Positions 9,648 to 18,593 of a DNA stretch of 64,000 nucleotides are shown piece by piece (position 1 is the first letter of the stretch; each line of letters starts with the position of its first letter). A model generated the notes under the pieces. That model worked only from the letters and a program-made list of their open reading frames with translations, was not told the origin of the DNA and did not search any database. Source of the DNA: Henriciella sp. (GTDB lineage Bacteria > Pseudomonadota > Alphaproteobacteria > Caulobacterales > Hyphomonadaceae); NCBI GenBank assembly GCA_021776655.1, contig JAJFFK010000023.1:62001-126000 (forward strand), read 5' to 3'. The translations under genes and the position numbers were made by a program.

Positions 9648-11420
9648 ATGACCCAAGCCAAACTCTTGCAGACCGTCGCCTCCAGCCTGTGTCTGGTACT
9701 GGTAAGTTGCAGCGGCGGTGGCAGCAACACAGCACCAGCCGCTCCAGTTTCCAGTCTTCCGCCACCCCCGCCGCCGCCACCTTCTCCGCCGCCAGCGCCG
9801 CCGCCGGTCGCCAACTCGGCCGACACAACCCTCAAATCAACATCGCAAGCCGTGCGGTTCTTGAACCGGGCCACTTTTGGCGGGCGGCCGCGTGATGTAA
9901 ACGCTGCTATCAATCAGGACGTCGCCGAATGGCTGGCAGCTGAATTTGCCAAACCGGCAACCCTATACTTGCCCGATGTTCTGGCAGCGGCTGATGCCAG
10001 CGGTCGAATACCGGGCGATACAGATTCCTATTTAGCCTGGGACAAGATGATCATGGCCGATGATCAGCTACGCCAGCGTATGGTTTTTGCCCTATCACAA
10101 ATTTTAGTGGTCTCTGATTTTCGCTCCGGCGGGCCGAGACAAGCGCGGGTGGCTTATTATCGCGATGTCTTGTCGCGCAACGCCTTTGGCAATTATCGTA
10201 CATTGCTCGAAGACGTGACTTATGCCCCCGAAATGGGCGCTTGGCTGACCTATCTGAAAAATCGCAAGGGTGATCCTGCCAGCGGCCGGATGCCGGATGA
10301 GAATTATGCCCGCGAATTGATGCAGCTCTTCTCGATTGGCCTGATTGAACTCAACCTTGACGGCACGCCAAAACTGAACGCGCAGGGCCAGCAAGTCGAA
10401 CTATTTGACGGCGATGATGTTGCCGGTTTGGCGCGGGTGTTTACCGGCCTCTCTTTCAAGGGTTCAACCTTCACCAGGGCTGCCACTGACGGCAATTACA
10501 GCCCGATGGAAATCTATCCGAAACAGCATTCGCCGCTGGAAAAAAGCTTTCTCAATCTGACTATTCCTGCCGCAACGACGGGCGAGAACTCAATCACGAT
10601 GGCGCTTGATGAAATCTTCGCCCAACCCAGTGTTGCACCGTTTATTTCACGCCAGCTGATCCAGCGCTTTACCGCATCCAGCCCGGAACCGGCTTATGTC
10701 GCGCGGGTTGCAACAGCCTTCAATGCTGGCCTCTTCACCGCGCCAAATGGCCGCCAGTTTGGCACCGGCGAACGCGGCGACCTGCAAGCGACACTTGCAG
10801 CGGTTCTGCTCGATCCTTCGCTGTATGACCCCAATCGCGCGTCCAGCCCAGCCGATGGGAAGATCCGCGAGCCAATATTGCGCTTCATCCACTGGGTCCG
10901 CGCCTTCGATAATACAACGATTATCAGCCAGAACGAATACCTTCTCAGACACACTGGTGATCCCGCACGACTGGACCAGCATCCGTTTCGCGCGCCGTCG
11001 GTCTTCAACTATTATCGCCCCGGCTATATCTTATCAAATTCGGAGACAGGCGACCGCAACCTCACCGCGCCGGAATTTCAGCTAATCAATGCAACGTCGG
11101 TGATCGGTTATTTCAATTTCATGACAGATTTCGCAGCCGAGCGAACCAATACACGCACCCCATCGCTAAACACGTTCGCGCCTGACTATTCCGCTGAGCT
11201 TGCCATGGCTTATGATTCTGCAGCTCTGGTCGATCATCTCGACTTGAAATTGACAGGAGGCTTGCTGAATACGGCAGAAAAAGCAGAAATGATCGCCGTT
11301 CTCGATACATTGCGTGCGCGCTCAGATACGCCTGCCAATCAAGCAGAAGACCGCCAAGAGCGTGTGCATTTGGCGGTTATCATGCTGGTCAATTCATCCG
11401 CATATACTGTCATACGTTGA
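9648..11420 (+). CDS. DUF1800 family lipoprotein
   Basis: About 590 residues. The N-terminus is a lipoprotein signal (hydrophobic stretch ending LVLVSC, lipid-modified Cys near residue 19), followed by a low-complexity run of prolines and then the DUF1800 domain. The domain opens with VRFLNRATFGGRPRDVNA and contains MPDENYARELMQLFSIGL, DDVAGLARVFTGLSF and the SVFNYYRPGY block, all typical of the family. The start ATG 9648 has GGAGG directly upstream; an ATG at 9636 overlaps that site. The gene is followed after 18 bases by a DUF1501 gene, the standard partner, so the two form an operon. The biochemical role of the family is not established. A secreted, envelope-attached pair acting on a surface polymer is a guess from its location. 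Confidence 0.88.
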   Translation: MTQAKLLQTVASSLCLVLVSCSGGGSNTAPAAPVSSLPPPPPPPPSPPPAPPPVANSADTTLKSTSQAVRFLNRATFGGRPRDVNAAINQDVAEWLAAEFAKPATLYLPDVLAAADASGRIPGDTDSYLAWDKMIMADDQLRQRMVFALSQILVVSDFRSGGPRQARVAYYRDVLSRNAFGNYRTLLEDVTYAPEMGAWLTYLKNRKGDPASGRMPDENYARELMQLFSIGLIELNLDGTPKLNAQGQQVELFDGDDVAGLARVFTGLSFKGSTFTRAATDGNYSPMEIYPKQHSPLEKSFLNLTIPAATTGENSITMALDEIFAQPSVAPFISRQLIQRFTASSPEPAYVARVATAFNAGLFTAPNGRQFGTGERGDLQATLAAVLLDPSLYDPNRASSPADGKIREPILRFIHWVRAFDNTTIISQNEYLLRHTGDPARLDQHPFRAPSVFNYYRPGYILSNSETGDRNLTAPEFQLINATSVIGYFNFMTDFAAERTNTRTPSLNTFAPDYSAELAMAYDSAALVDHLDLKLTGGLLNTAEKAEMIAVLDTLRARSDTPANQAEDRQERVHLAVIMLVNSSAYTVIR

Positions 11421-11438
11421 GCATAGGAGACGACAAGC

Positions 11439-12863
11439 ATGGCCTATATTAATCGCCGCCAATTTCTTGGACGAACCTCCGCACTCGGATTTGCATCCAG
11501 CTTCGGAGCACTTGCCGGTGGCTCGGCTTTGAAAGCCCGCGCTGCTGATACGACCGGTTACAAGGCACTCGTGTGCGTGTTTTTAAACGGCGGCATGGAT
11601 CAATCTGACACAATCATTCCATACGATCAGGCCTCATGGAATACATTGCGTACCGTCCGCAACGGTCTGATGGGTGCCTACAATGCCGATCAAACGAGCT
11701 CATCACGCAACCGCGCCAATCTGTTACAATTGGTGCCAGACAATAGCGCCGTTTTGGGCGGGCATCAGTTTGCACTCCCGCCAGAATTGTCACCGCTTCA
11801 CGCCCTGTTCGGGACGGGCGAGCTGGCCGTAGTTGGTAATGTCGGACCGCTGATTGAACCCGTGACGCGCCAGCAGATCGAGAATAAGACCGGACGGATC
11901 CCGCCCCGGCTTGGCTCGCATAATGATGGCCGCTCTTTGTGGACATCGCTTGGGGTTGAGGGCTCAAAACTTGGTTGGGGCGGGCAATTTGCCGACGCAG
12001 CGATCGCCTCTGCACCCGCAGATAATCCAACTTTTGCGGCAATTTCCACGGGCCCAAATGGCCCGTTTCTAGCCGGTGCGACAGCCCTCCCTTTCCGGGC
12101 CACCAGCTCTGTCGGGCTTGAACCGATTGTGGTGTCCAGCAGTGTCTGGTTCAAGGATGGTCAACAAGACCGAGCCAGCAAAGACCGCATGCGGCAATAT
12201 CTCGAGCGCAGTGATTATGGTGATGCGAACTATTTCAACCGCGACTTTGCTGCATCGAAAGCCCGCGCGTTTGCCAATTCAACATCAATGCTGCAGGCAA
12301 GGCAAAGCGCGACACCGATCGCGGCAACTTTCCCAGGCCATCGCTTTGGCCAACAAATGCAGCTGGTCGCCGAAACCATACAGATACAGCAAGCCCTGAA
12401 TACATCGCGGCAGGTCTTCTACGTGACCATTTCAGGCTATGACACACACAGCTCCCAATCGGCTAACATGCCAGCGTTGCACACCAATATGGCGGAAGCC
12501 TTTAGCGCGTTTAGAAACGCGATGGTTGAGATCGGTCAATGGAACAATACGACCCTGTTTACCGCCTCCGACTTCGGGCGCGTGATGGTGGATAATGGCG
12601 ATGGCACCGATCATGGCTGGGGCGGGCATCACCTCGTCATGGGCGGCAGTGTTCAGGGTCGGCGGATCTATGGCAACTTGCCCGGCCCAGATATTGGCGG
12701 TCCGGACTATTCCAGCCGCAATGGCCGTCTCACGCCGTCTGTATCCGTTGAGCAATACGCAGCAACGCTGGGCCGGTGGTTTGGGTTGAACCCTGCAGAG
12801 CTGGCATCTGTGCTGCCCAATCTATCAAACTTCAGCCAAGCCGATCTGGGCTTTCTGGGCTAG
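11439..12863 (+). CDS. DUF1501 family protein, Tat-exported
   Basis: A 474-residue protein beginning MAYINRRQFLGRTSALGF, a twin-arginine signal with the SRRxFLK-like core, followed by ALKARAADT as a plausible cleavage site. The mature part has the DUF1501 features: VCVFLNGGMDQSDTIIPYD near the start, then FYVTISGYDTHSSQSANMP and the C-terminal TASDFGRVMVDNGDGTDHGWGGHHLVMG with its Asp/His cluster. The fold is related to alkaline-phosphatase/sulfatase-like enzymes, but the reaction is unknown. It is cotranscribed with the upstream DUF1800 gene. Confidence 0.88.
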   Translation: MAYINRRQFLGRTSALGFASSFGALAGGSALKARAADTTGYKALVCVFLNGGMDQSDTIIPYDQASWNTLRTVRNGLMGAYNADQTSSSRNRANLLQLVPDNSAVLGGHQFALPPELSPLHALFGTGELAVVGNVGPLIEPVTRQQIENKTGRIPPRLGSHNDGRSLWTSLGVEGSKLGWGGQFADAAIASAPADNPTFAAISTGPNGPFLAGATALPFRATSSVGLEPIVVSSSVWFKDGQQDRASKDRMRQYLERSDYGDANYFNRDFAASKARAFANSTSMLQARQSATPIAATFPGHRFGQQMQLVAETIQIQQALNTSRQVFYVTISGYDTHSSQSANMPALHTNMAEAFSAFRNAMVEIGQWNNTTLFTASDFGRVMVDNGDGTDHGWGGHHLVMGGSVQGRRIYGNLPGPDIGGPDYSSRNGRLTPSVSVEQYAATLGRWFGLNPAELASVLPNLSNFSQADLGFLG

Positions 12864-12953
12864 AAGGCCAACTCTCAATATGGTTTTCCGGCCCGCGAAA
12901 TCCGGCAGTCAGGATTAATCACTTGGCAATATGCTGGATGATATTATTGGCCC

Positions 12954-13118
12954 ATGGCTACACTAGAAACCACCCAGCTCTCGACGCTATCTGACTTCTC
13001 GCCCGCGATCAGTCGCCGTGCCTCGGATGAGCTTTGGCCCGGTTGGGCGCGGGTTTTGTTGATCGTCGGATCATCCAGCGCGCTCTGGGCCCTGATCACG
13101 CTTCCGCTCTGGGCTTAA
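12954..13118 (+). CDS. Small single-helix membrane protein (hypothetical)
   Basis: A 54-codon frame from ATG 12954 to TAA 13118. Residues 1-30 are polar with SRRASDELWPGW, and residues 31-53 form one strongly hydrophobic helix (ARVLLIVGSSSALWALITL) ending at PLWA. It fills an otherwise empty gap and stops three bases before the end of the convergent glycosyltransferase gene. No strong ribosome binding site is visible. I do not recognise a family. It could be a small inner-membrane protein of the polysaccharide machinery or a chance frame. Confidence 0.5.
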   Translation: MATLETTQLSTLSDFSPAISRRASDELWPGWARVLLIVGSSSALWALITLPLWA

Positions 13119-13121
13119 GCC

Positions 13122-14081
13122 TCAATCGCCATTTCGGCGAACGCGTCTGAACGCAATCGCAATCAATCGACCAATATGCAACGGCGCATTTATCGTGCTG
13201 GCCAGCAGGTGCATGGCAAAGCGCAGCGGCGACTTGCGGCGCAGATCATCAATCAGGGTTTCAAATTCATGGCTGCGCCGTAACAGGTTCATACGCGCGC
13301 GCGCGACCCGCTTTACTTGCGCCGAACTGGTCGCCAAATGCCGGTCCTGAAACGCTTGCTCGGCAACCATGATCGCTGCGGTCTGGTGTGGGTTCAAGCG
13401 GTGGGAAATTGACCCGACCTGGACCGTGTAGTGATAGCCGACATAAGGCGTCAGGATCATCTTCGCGCCGCGTGCCAGCATCTCGGCGACGAAGTAATAG
13501 TCCTCGCTATTGGTCAGGCTGGTATCATAGCCAAGACCAAGCCGATCCAAACAGGCGCGCCGGATCAGTGGTTTCAAATAGCCCAGCGACTGGCCCATCC
13601 GGACATCGGTTGCCGGATCAATATAGGTCGCCAGATCAACCAGCCTGTGACCGGCAAGACTGGCCGGGTCCAGAAACGGGCCAGACCGTTGCGGCTCATC
13701 AACGCGATTAGCCAGCATGTTGTCGACGACAATATCGGCGTCTTGACCTTGCGCGACCTCCAACAGCGTCGCCAGACGATCAGGCAGCATCGTATCGTCA
13801 GCATCCAGCACAGCAACATAGTCGCCGCGCGCGGCTGCCAGAGCCGCGTTGCGGGCCCCTGATGGTCCGGAATTTTGCTCTAGACGAATGAACCGCACAC
13901 GTGGATCGCCATTTGCTGCATCGCGCACCGCTGGCTCAAGCGAAACGGCGGAGGCATCGTCAACGACGATCACTTCAAAAGAAGGTTCAGTCTGCGCCAG
14001 GCACGCCGAAATGGCAGCGCCGATGCAGTCAGCCGCCTCATAGGCCGCAATGATGAACGAGGCTTTGATCGACCCGCTCAT
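13122..14081 (-). CDS. Family 2 glycosyltransferase, ExoO-like
   Basis: A 319-residue GT-A glycosyltransferase: N-terminal FIIAAYEAADCIGAAISACL, nucleotide-binding VIVVDDAS, GPSGARNAAL, metal-binding VAVLDADDTMLPDRL, and the ExoO-type blocks DIVVDNML, GYLKPLIRR and NSEDYYFVAEML. It is a clear paralogue of the next gene upstream, sharing the GPS-ARN, DNxL, G-LKPLI and S-S-R blocks in order. ATG 14081 overlaps the upstream stop (TGATG). A GTG one codon earlier is possible. Likely acts late in repeat-unit assembly on the cytoplasmic face. Donor and acceptor are unknown. Confidence 0.87.
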   Translation of the reverse strand: MSGSIKASFIIAAYEAADCIGAAISACLAQTEPSFEVIVVDDASAVSLEPAVRDAANGDPRVRFIRLEQNSGPSGARNAALAAARGDYVAVLDADDTMLPDRLATLLEVAQGQDADIVVDNMLANRVDEPQRSGPFLDPASLAGHRLVDLATYIDPATDVRMGQSLGYLKPLIRRACLDRLGLGYDTSLTNSEDYYFVAEMLARGAKMILTPYVGYHYTVQVGSISHRLNPHQTAAIMVAEQAFQDRHLATSSAQVKRVARARMNLLRRSHEFETLIDDLRRKSPLRFAMHLLASTINAPLHIGRLIAIAFRRVRRNGD

Positions 14082-15103
14082 CACCGAACCACGTTCGCAG
14101 ATTTTCGCGAGAACGCCCGGCCCGAGCGGATCACCGCCTGTTCAAACAGGCGACCAATCAAGGCGCCGCTCGCCGCTGGGCTAACCAGGAAACACCGCAC
14201 AAACGCTGCGATGTCTCGGTCTTTGACCGCCTCGATTGCCCGCAGCCAAACCCAATGGTTGCGGCTCTGTTTCAGGTGAACCTTAATCACTGCGCGCGCT
14301 TCAACAGCCAGGTCTGGCATATCAAGCAGATCAATATCCGATTGAACCAGCCGCGCAAAATCAATTGCTGTTTGCGAGTGCGACAATGATCCGCGTCGCT
14401 GCACCGCGTAATAACCCTGCGGCTCAATGAGGCAGGCCCGCGCGCGACCAGCCAGCAGCCTTGTATAGAGGTCATAATCCTCACCGAAGCGCATATCCGA
14501 ACGATAGATTGGATCGCTCCCGAGGCCTCGGCGATCGATCAGCGGCTTGAGAAACCCAAGCTCAGAACGGTCCCCGACCGCGTGCAGGTTTTGTCTGACA
14601 AACAAGGCCAGGGACAGAGTGACACAGCCTGCCGGCTTGTCCTGCCAAAGCTTGCGTTCAACCTTTTCCGGCGTGTCGCCATACGTCATCAGCAAATTGT
14701 CCGCGACCATGTGCCAGTCACCCTCAAGTGCGATTTGCAGCAAGTTCGATAGCCGCCCCGGCGCCATGAAATCATCACTGTCGAGCGGTGTGAACCAGGC
14801 CGCATCGCTGGTTTCCAAGGCCCGGTTGCGCGCCGCGGATGGTCCGGCATTTTCCGATTGCCGCACCACTCGCAGCATTTTGAACGGCTTCTGCAGCCCT
14901 TCCAAAACGGTCAGCGTTGCATCCGTTGAGCAATCATCCACGACGATGACGTCGAGCTGATACCCATCCGGCAAGCTTTGAGAGCAAGCGCTCGCCACCG
15001 CCCGCTCAATTGTCTCTGAGGCATTGTAAGCCGGGATCACAACCGCGACTTTCATGGGGTCCAATGACACGCGGCCCCGGTTCTCTTCTGACGGTTCAGA
15101 CAT
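14081..15103 (-). CDS. Family 2 glycosyltransferase, ExoO-like paralogue
   Basis: A 340-residue GT-A glycosyltransferase: VAVVIPAYNASETIERAV, VIVVDDCSTDATL, GPSAARNRALE, the metal site TPLDSDDFMAPGRL, then DNLLMTYG, LGFLKPLIDRRGL and RFGEDYDLYTRLL. The block order is the same as in its downstream neighbour, so the two probably arose by tandem duplication and then diverged to add different sugars or linkages. The gene overlaps the sulfotransferase gene by one base and the downstream paralogue by one base, which indicates a tightly coupled four-gene operon running from 17123 down to 13122. Confidence 0.88.
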   Translation of the reverse strand: MSEPSEENRGRVSLDPMKVAVVIPAYNASETIERAVASACSQSLPDGYQLDVIVVDDCSTDATLTVLEGLQKPFKMLRVVRQSENAGPSAARNRALETSDAAWFTPLDSDDFMAPGRLSNLLQIALEGDWHMVADNLLMTYGDTPEKVERKLWQDKPAGCVTLSLALFVRQNLHAVGDRSELGFLKPLIDRRGLGSDPIYRSDMRFGEDYDLYTRLLAGRARACLIEPQGYYAVQRRGSLSHSQTAIDFARLVQSDIDLLDMPDLAVEARAVIKVHLKQSRNHWVWLRAIEAVKDRDIAAFVRCFLVSPAASGALIGRLFEQAVIRSGRAFSRKSANVVR

Positions 15104-15960
15104 CAGGCGTCCTGCTGTTCGGGTTCGCCATACCCCATCATCTGCATCATATCAGCAAACCCATTTGGCAATGCCGCAATATCGCTTGTGGTAAGGCTTT
15201 GCGTCCATCGCCCGATCGACCTGTCGGTAATCGGCTGGGTTACCGCCTGATGATGGGCATGACGCGCGACATCGCCAAGCTTCTGCGGGACATGCGTCAG
15301 GTCATCTGGTGAATAATCCAGGTCGGCCCACGCAAATATATCGGCAAACACGGTTTCAGGGTCGCGCACGAGGTCTTCATAGCGCACGTGTTTAGGTGCC
15401 CGTTTCGCCCGCTTGAGATATGTCCGGCACGCCTCATTCGCCTCAACCCAGCGCCGCGCGGCGAGGCCCGTATCACGCATCCCGGCCTTGACTTGAGAGG
15501 CAACAACATCCCGGCCATCGCGTTGCAAATACAAGAAATAAGCATCTGGATAGGCCTTCACAATCGCCTTCAGATAGGTTGTGTTCCACGGCGTCTTGTC
15601 GCCCCATCGCTTGGTAGTAAAGCCATGCTCGCGCGCCATGAACGCATATAATGCGGCAAAGAAATGTTTGACGGTCTGGCGCGATTTATCAAATTCCGCA
15701 ACGGTCTCAGCCAGCGCTGAGAAACTGGCAATCTCGAAATCCTCAAAATGCTCATGGCGGTCAAAATATGCACATGCCAGCCATACCTGTTCGATCCAGG
15801 GCAGGCCGCGCCATTTCGGCCAGCGGGTCAATATCTCTCCAAATACATAAGTTTCCGGCGGAATATAAATCTGGCCAGAGGCCATCAAAACGCGCCGGGT
15901 CAGCGTATTGCCGGACCGAGGGGCACCGACAATGAACAGGGGTGAATGGCTGGTGCTCAT
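15103..15960 (-). CDS. Sulfotransferase family protein (PAPS-dependent)
   Basis: A 285-residue protein opening MSTSHSPLFIVGAPRSGNTL; GAPRSGNT is the 5'-phosphosulfate binding loop of sulfotransferases. Later FLYLQRDGRDVVASQ gives the 3'-phosphate binding R..RD.V..S block, and KRWGDKTPWNT the substrate-side K-TP motif. It would transfer sulfate from PAPS to a hydroxyl. Start ATG 15960 overlaps the upstream gene by 4 bases (ATGA). Lying inside a glycosyltransferase operon, the obvious substrate is the exopolysaccharide or its lipid-linked intermediate, so the polymer may be sulfated. No PAPS-synthesis gene is in the window. Confidence 0.85.
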   Translation of the reverse strand: MSTSHSPLFIVGAPRSGNTLTRRVLMASGQIYIPPETYVFGEILTRWPKWRGLPWIEQVWLACAYFDRHEHFEDFEIASFSALAETVAEFDKSRQTVKHFFAALYAFMAREHGFTTKRWGDKTPWNTTYLKAIVKAYPDAYFLYLQRDGRDVVASQVKAGMRDTGLAARRWVEANEACRTYLKRAKRAPKHVRYEDLVRDPETVFADIFAWADLDYSPDDLTHVPQKLGDVARHAHHQAVTQPITDRSIGRWTQSLTTSDIAALPNGFADMMQMMGYGEPEQQDA

Positions 15961-17123
15961 GACGCCGCCTGCTCTTGGCGCGTCTTGTTTCGGCGGTGAA
16001 ATCCGATAAATTTCCGGGCGACCGTCCATGGCGGGGTGGAGGTTCCGTCGCGGCGCGAAACGGTGCCCTTGTCATTCAGCATCTGATGATAGCGCGCGGC
16101 AATTGTTTGGGTCGAATAGGTCTCTATACAATGGGCTTGCGCTGCCTTTGTTGCCGCCCGGTGCTGATCCAGATTATTGCGTATATGTGTCAAGACTGAC
16201 CCGACCTCAGACGGCGCGCAATAAATCGCATGGCGACCGAACGTTGGCTCTAGCGCCGGATCAAGAATACACCTTGCCCCCATTAGCATGGCTTCGGCAA
16301 CATTGCGTCCGAAGGCTTCGGTCCAGTTGGCTGAGTGGAAATAGGAATAGACATCGAGCCGGTCGAGAAAGGCTGCGGCAGGTTCCTGATTAAATTCGAG
16401 TACATCCCAATTGCTCGCGTCGACATTGTAACTCTGGTAGAACTCTTGCCCGGCACCCATAACCCGGATCTTGGTCTGTGGCCCGGCTGGCAGGCTGGCC
16501 GCCAGATCGGTCCCACGGTCTGGCCATTTTTCTGGATCAGGCCTCGAATGACGGCCAACCACCAGGTCTGGCCCGGTCAGCTTGGCGCGATGCGGGGTCC
16601 AGTCTTCAACCGCAAATGTATTCAGCCAATCGGTTTGGGTCAGCTTCAGAAATGGTGCCATGCTTAGATATTGTCGGCGGCACAAGCCTGAAATAGGCGC
16701 CCATTCCGGTCTTGGCCCGAACTGGCTGCGGATGTTGCGCTGCACCGTGAAAGGATCAACTATTAGCGCGCCATTGCCAAAGAATAAAGGTTGGTGGGTC
16801 ACGATAACCGCCTTGTCAGCCGCAACCTGCAGCGGCGCCCCGACCCGATTAAAGAAAACTGCGGGGTGGTGAAAAAAGGCAAGTTTTGCATGAGCCGTCA
16901 CAGATGGATTGACAAGCTCAACCCCCTCTAGCGCAAGCAAGTCCTCGAACGCTGGATGGGGCATATCCTCTGGCTCAAAAAAACCTTGCGCCTCAACCAA
17001 GTGAACTCCAACGCGCAGACCCATGGCTTGAAAGGCGCGTATATCAGTCGCAACAGCCGATAATGTTCCACCAATGAAACGTGGATCGGTCAGTATAAGC
17101 GCATCCCAAAGACGATTAGACAT
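15957..17123 (-). CDS. Glycosyltransferase (GT-B, family 4-like)
   Basis: A 388-residue protein. The N-terminal half opens LWDALILTDPRFIGGTLSAV, with a Gly-rich acceptor loop. The C-terminal half has the GT4 core: DLVVGRHSRPDPEKWPDR, IRVMGAGQEF, and WTEAFGRNVAEAMLMGARCI, where E-AFGR-V-EAM is the donor-binding E(x7)E region. ATG 17123 is chosen because GGTGGAG lies about nine bases upstream; the open frame itself begins at a TTG 21 bases earlier. It is the first gene of the 17123-13122 operon. Specificity is unknown. Confidence 0.82.
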   Translation of the reverse strand: MSNRLWDALILTDPRFIGGTLSAVATDIRAFQAMGLRVGVHLVEAQGFFEPEDMPHPAFEDLLALEGVELVNPSVTAHAKLAFFHHPAVFFNRVGAPLQVAADKAVIVTHQPLFFGNGALIVDPFTVQRNIRSQFGPRPEWAPISGLCRRQYLSMAPFLKLTQTDWLNTFAVEDWTPHRAKLTGPDLVVGRHSRPDPEKWPDRGTDLAASLPAGPQTKIRVMGAGQEFYQSYNVDASNWDVLEFNQEPAAAFLDRLDVYSYFHSANWTEAFGRNVAEAMLMGARCILDPALEPTFGRHAIYCAPSEVGSVLTHIRNNLDQHRAATKAAQAHCIETYSTQTIAARYHQMLNDKGTVSRRDGTSTPPWTVARKFIGFHRRNKTRQEQAAS

Positions 17124-17456
17124 GCCTATTTCTCCACCTGACAATCAGACCAATAACTCTTGTGAAACCATAGCAAAAACCGTGCCTTCATCCGCCTGTA
17201 TCGGTTTTGCATATTTAGGACGAAATTCAATCTAACAGAATAATGTGCTCCTGCAGAGGCAGGCTTCAGGAATAGAGGTCGCGAAACGGGGGCAAGACAG
17301 GTACAGTTCCTGCATCCATCCGGGCAGTGTGCCAAATGACGTGAAAGACTTTATGAAGATTATGCAACGGGGTTTCAGATATTCAGCCGCACGACGTGCC
17401 GGGCAACACCCTGATTCTGATTTCAGGATTTTGCATCTGACCCGTAGGGACGCGCG
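17124..17456. other. Divergent intergenic region
   Basis: About 330 bases between two divergent glycosyltransferase genes, AT-richer than the flanking coding DNA. No ORF with credible coding character. It should contain promoters for both transcription units, but I could not identify a convincing promoter or operator by eye. Confidence 0.55.
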
Positions 17457-18593
17457 ATGACAGCCCGGATCAGCGTGATCGTACCGACCTATAACCGGGT
17501 CGAATATATTGGCGAAACGCTAGACAGTTTGCTCGCCCAAACCCAGCCCGTCGGCGAAATTTGGGTGATTGATGATGGCTCAACCGATGGCACGGCTGAC
17601 TATGTCGCCGGGCTTGGTGACAAGGTTCAGTATCTCGCCAAGCCAAATGGCGGAAAATCCAGCGCCTTGAATGCCGGCCTCGACCAGGTGTCGGGTGAGT
17701 TTATCTGGATCTGCGATGATGATGATGTGGTTCTGCCAGACGCCAGTGCGCAGCTCATCGCGCCTTTGCTGAAGGATCCCGGTCTTGGATATTGTGCCGG
17801 TCTGCATGATGATTTCATGATTGCCAAAGCCACCGGCAAGAAAACGATCAAGCGGCCCGGCTATCGCCGCCGCTCTGCCCCCGATGAAATTTTTCCCGAC
17901 TTGCTTGACGGATGCCATATTTTTCAACCTGGACTGTTGGTGAGGCGCAGCAGCTATGATCTGGTCGGTCCGTTTGATGAAAAGCTGACCCGGTCACAGG
18001 ATTATGAAATGCTCCTGCGTCTGGCCCGGGCAACCCGGGGAATATTGCTCGATGGAATTGTGTTTCATCACCGTGAGCATGACGGCGACCGTGGCTCTGC
18101 CAAGCAGCGCTTTTCGACCGCAGACTCAAATGCCAGATGGATCGAGTTTCACCGCGTCATCATGGAACCCCTTATTCCTGATCTCGCCGACGCGGAAATC
18201 CTGCCTGACTCAATCTGGAACAATCCGACCCACACCGACACCCGCCATCGAACTGCGCTGCTGAAACGCGCGTCGGTCTATGCCCGCAGCCAACTCTGGC
18301 CAGAAGCGGCAGAGACCTGGGCCCAAGCGGCGCAGCAGTTTGATGGCCCCCTCAACCGATTTGAAACAGACATCGTAAAAGGTGCAACGCTGTACAGCCT
18401 GGGTTGTGACGGCCTGCTCGAGGACGAGACTGTCCGCTCAACGGTGCTTGATCTGAAACATCAGTCAGTCTTGGGGCGCGAGATTACAGCGCTATTGGGC
18501 AGATCTCTGCGCTGGCGGATCAAGCAGGCGGTCCTCTCCGGACAGCTTCGCCGCGCCGCAACGCTTACTCGGTTCCTGATCGCGGCGGCTTAG
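17457..18593 (+). CDS. Family 2 glycosyltransferase
   Basis: A 378-residue protein. The GT-A domain occupies roughly residues 1-230: ISVIVPTYNRVEYIGETLDS, IWVIDDGSTDGT, GGKSSALNAGL, metal-binding FIWICDDDDVVLPDA and later LTRSQDYEMLLRLA. The remaining 150 residues are helical and resemble the C-terminal extensions of other family 2 enzymes. It is the only gene on this strand between the two divergent operons. Its last four bases overlap the end of the convergent ExoY-like gene, so the two stop codons are interleaved. Confidence 0.87.
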   Translation: MTARISVIVPTYNRVEYIGETLDSLLAQTQPVGEIWVIDDGSTDGTADYVAGLGDKVQYLAKPNGGKSSALNAGLDQVSGEFIWICDDDDVVLPDASAQLIAPLLKDPGLGYCAGLHDDFMIAKATGKKTIKRPGYRRRSAPDEIFPDLLDGCHIFQPGLLVRRSSYDLVGPFDEKLTRSQDYEMLLRLARATRGILLDGIVFHHREHDGDRGSAKQRFSTADSNARWIEFHRVIMEPLIPDLADAEILPDSIWNNPTHTDTRHRTALLKRASVYARSQLWPEAAETWAQAAQQFDGPLNRFETDIVKGATLYSLGCDGLLEDETVRSTVLDLKHQSVLGREITALLGRSLRWRIKQAVLSGQLRRAATLTRFLIAAA

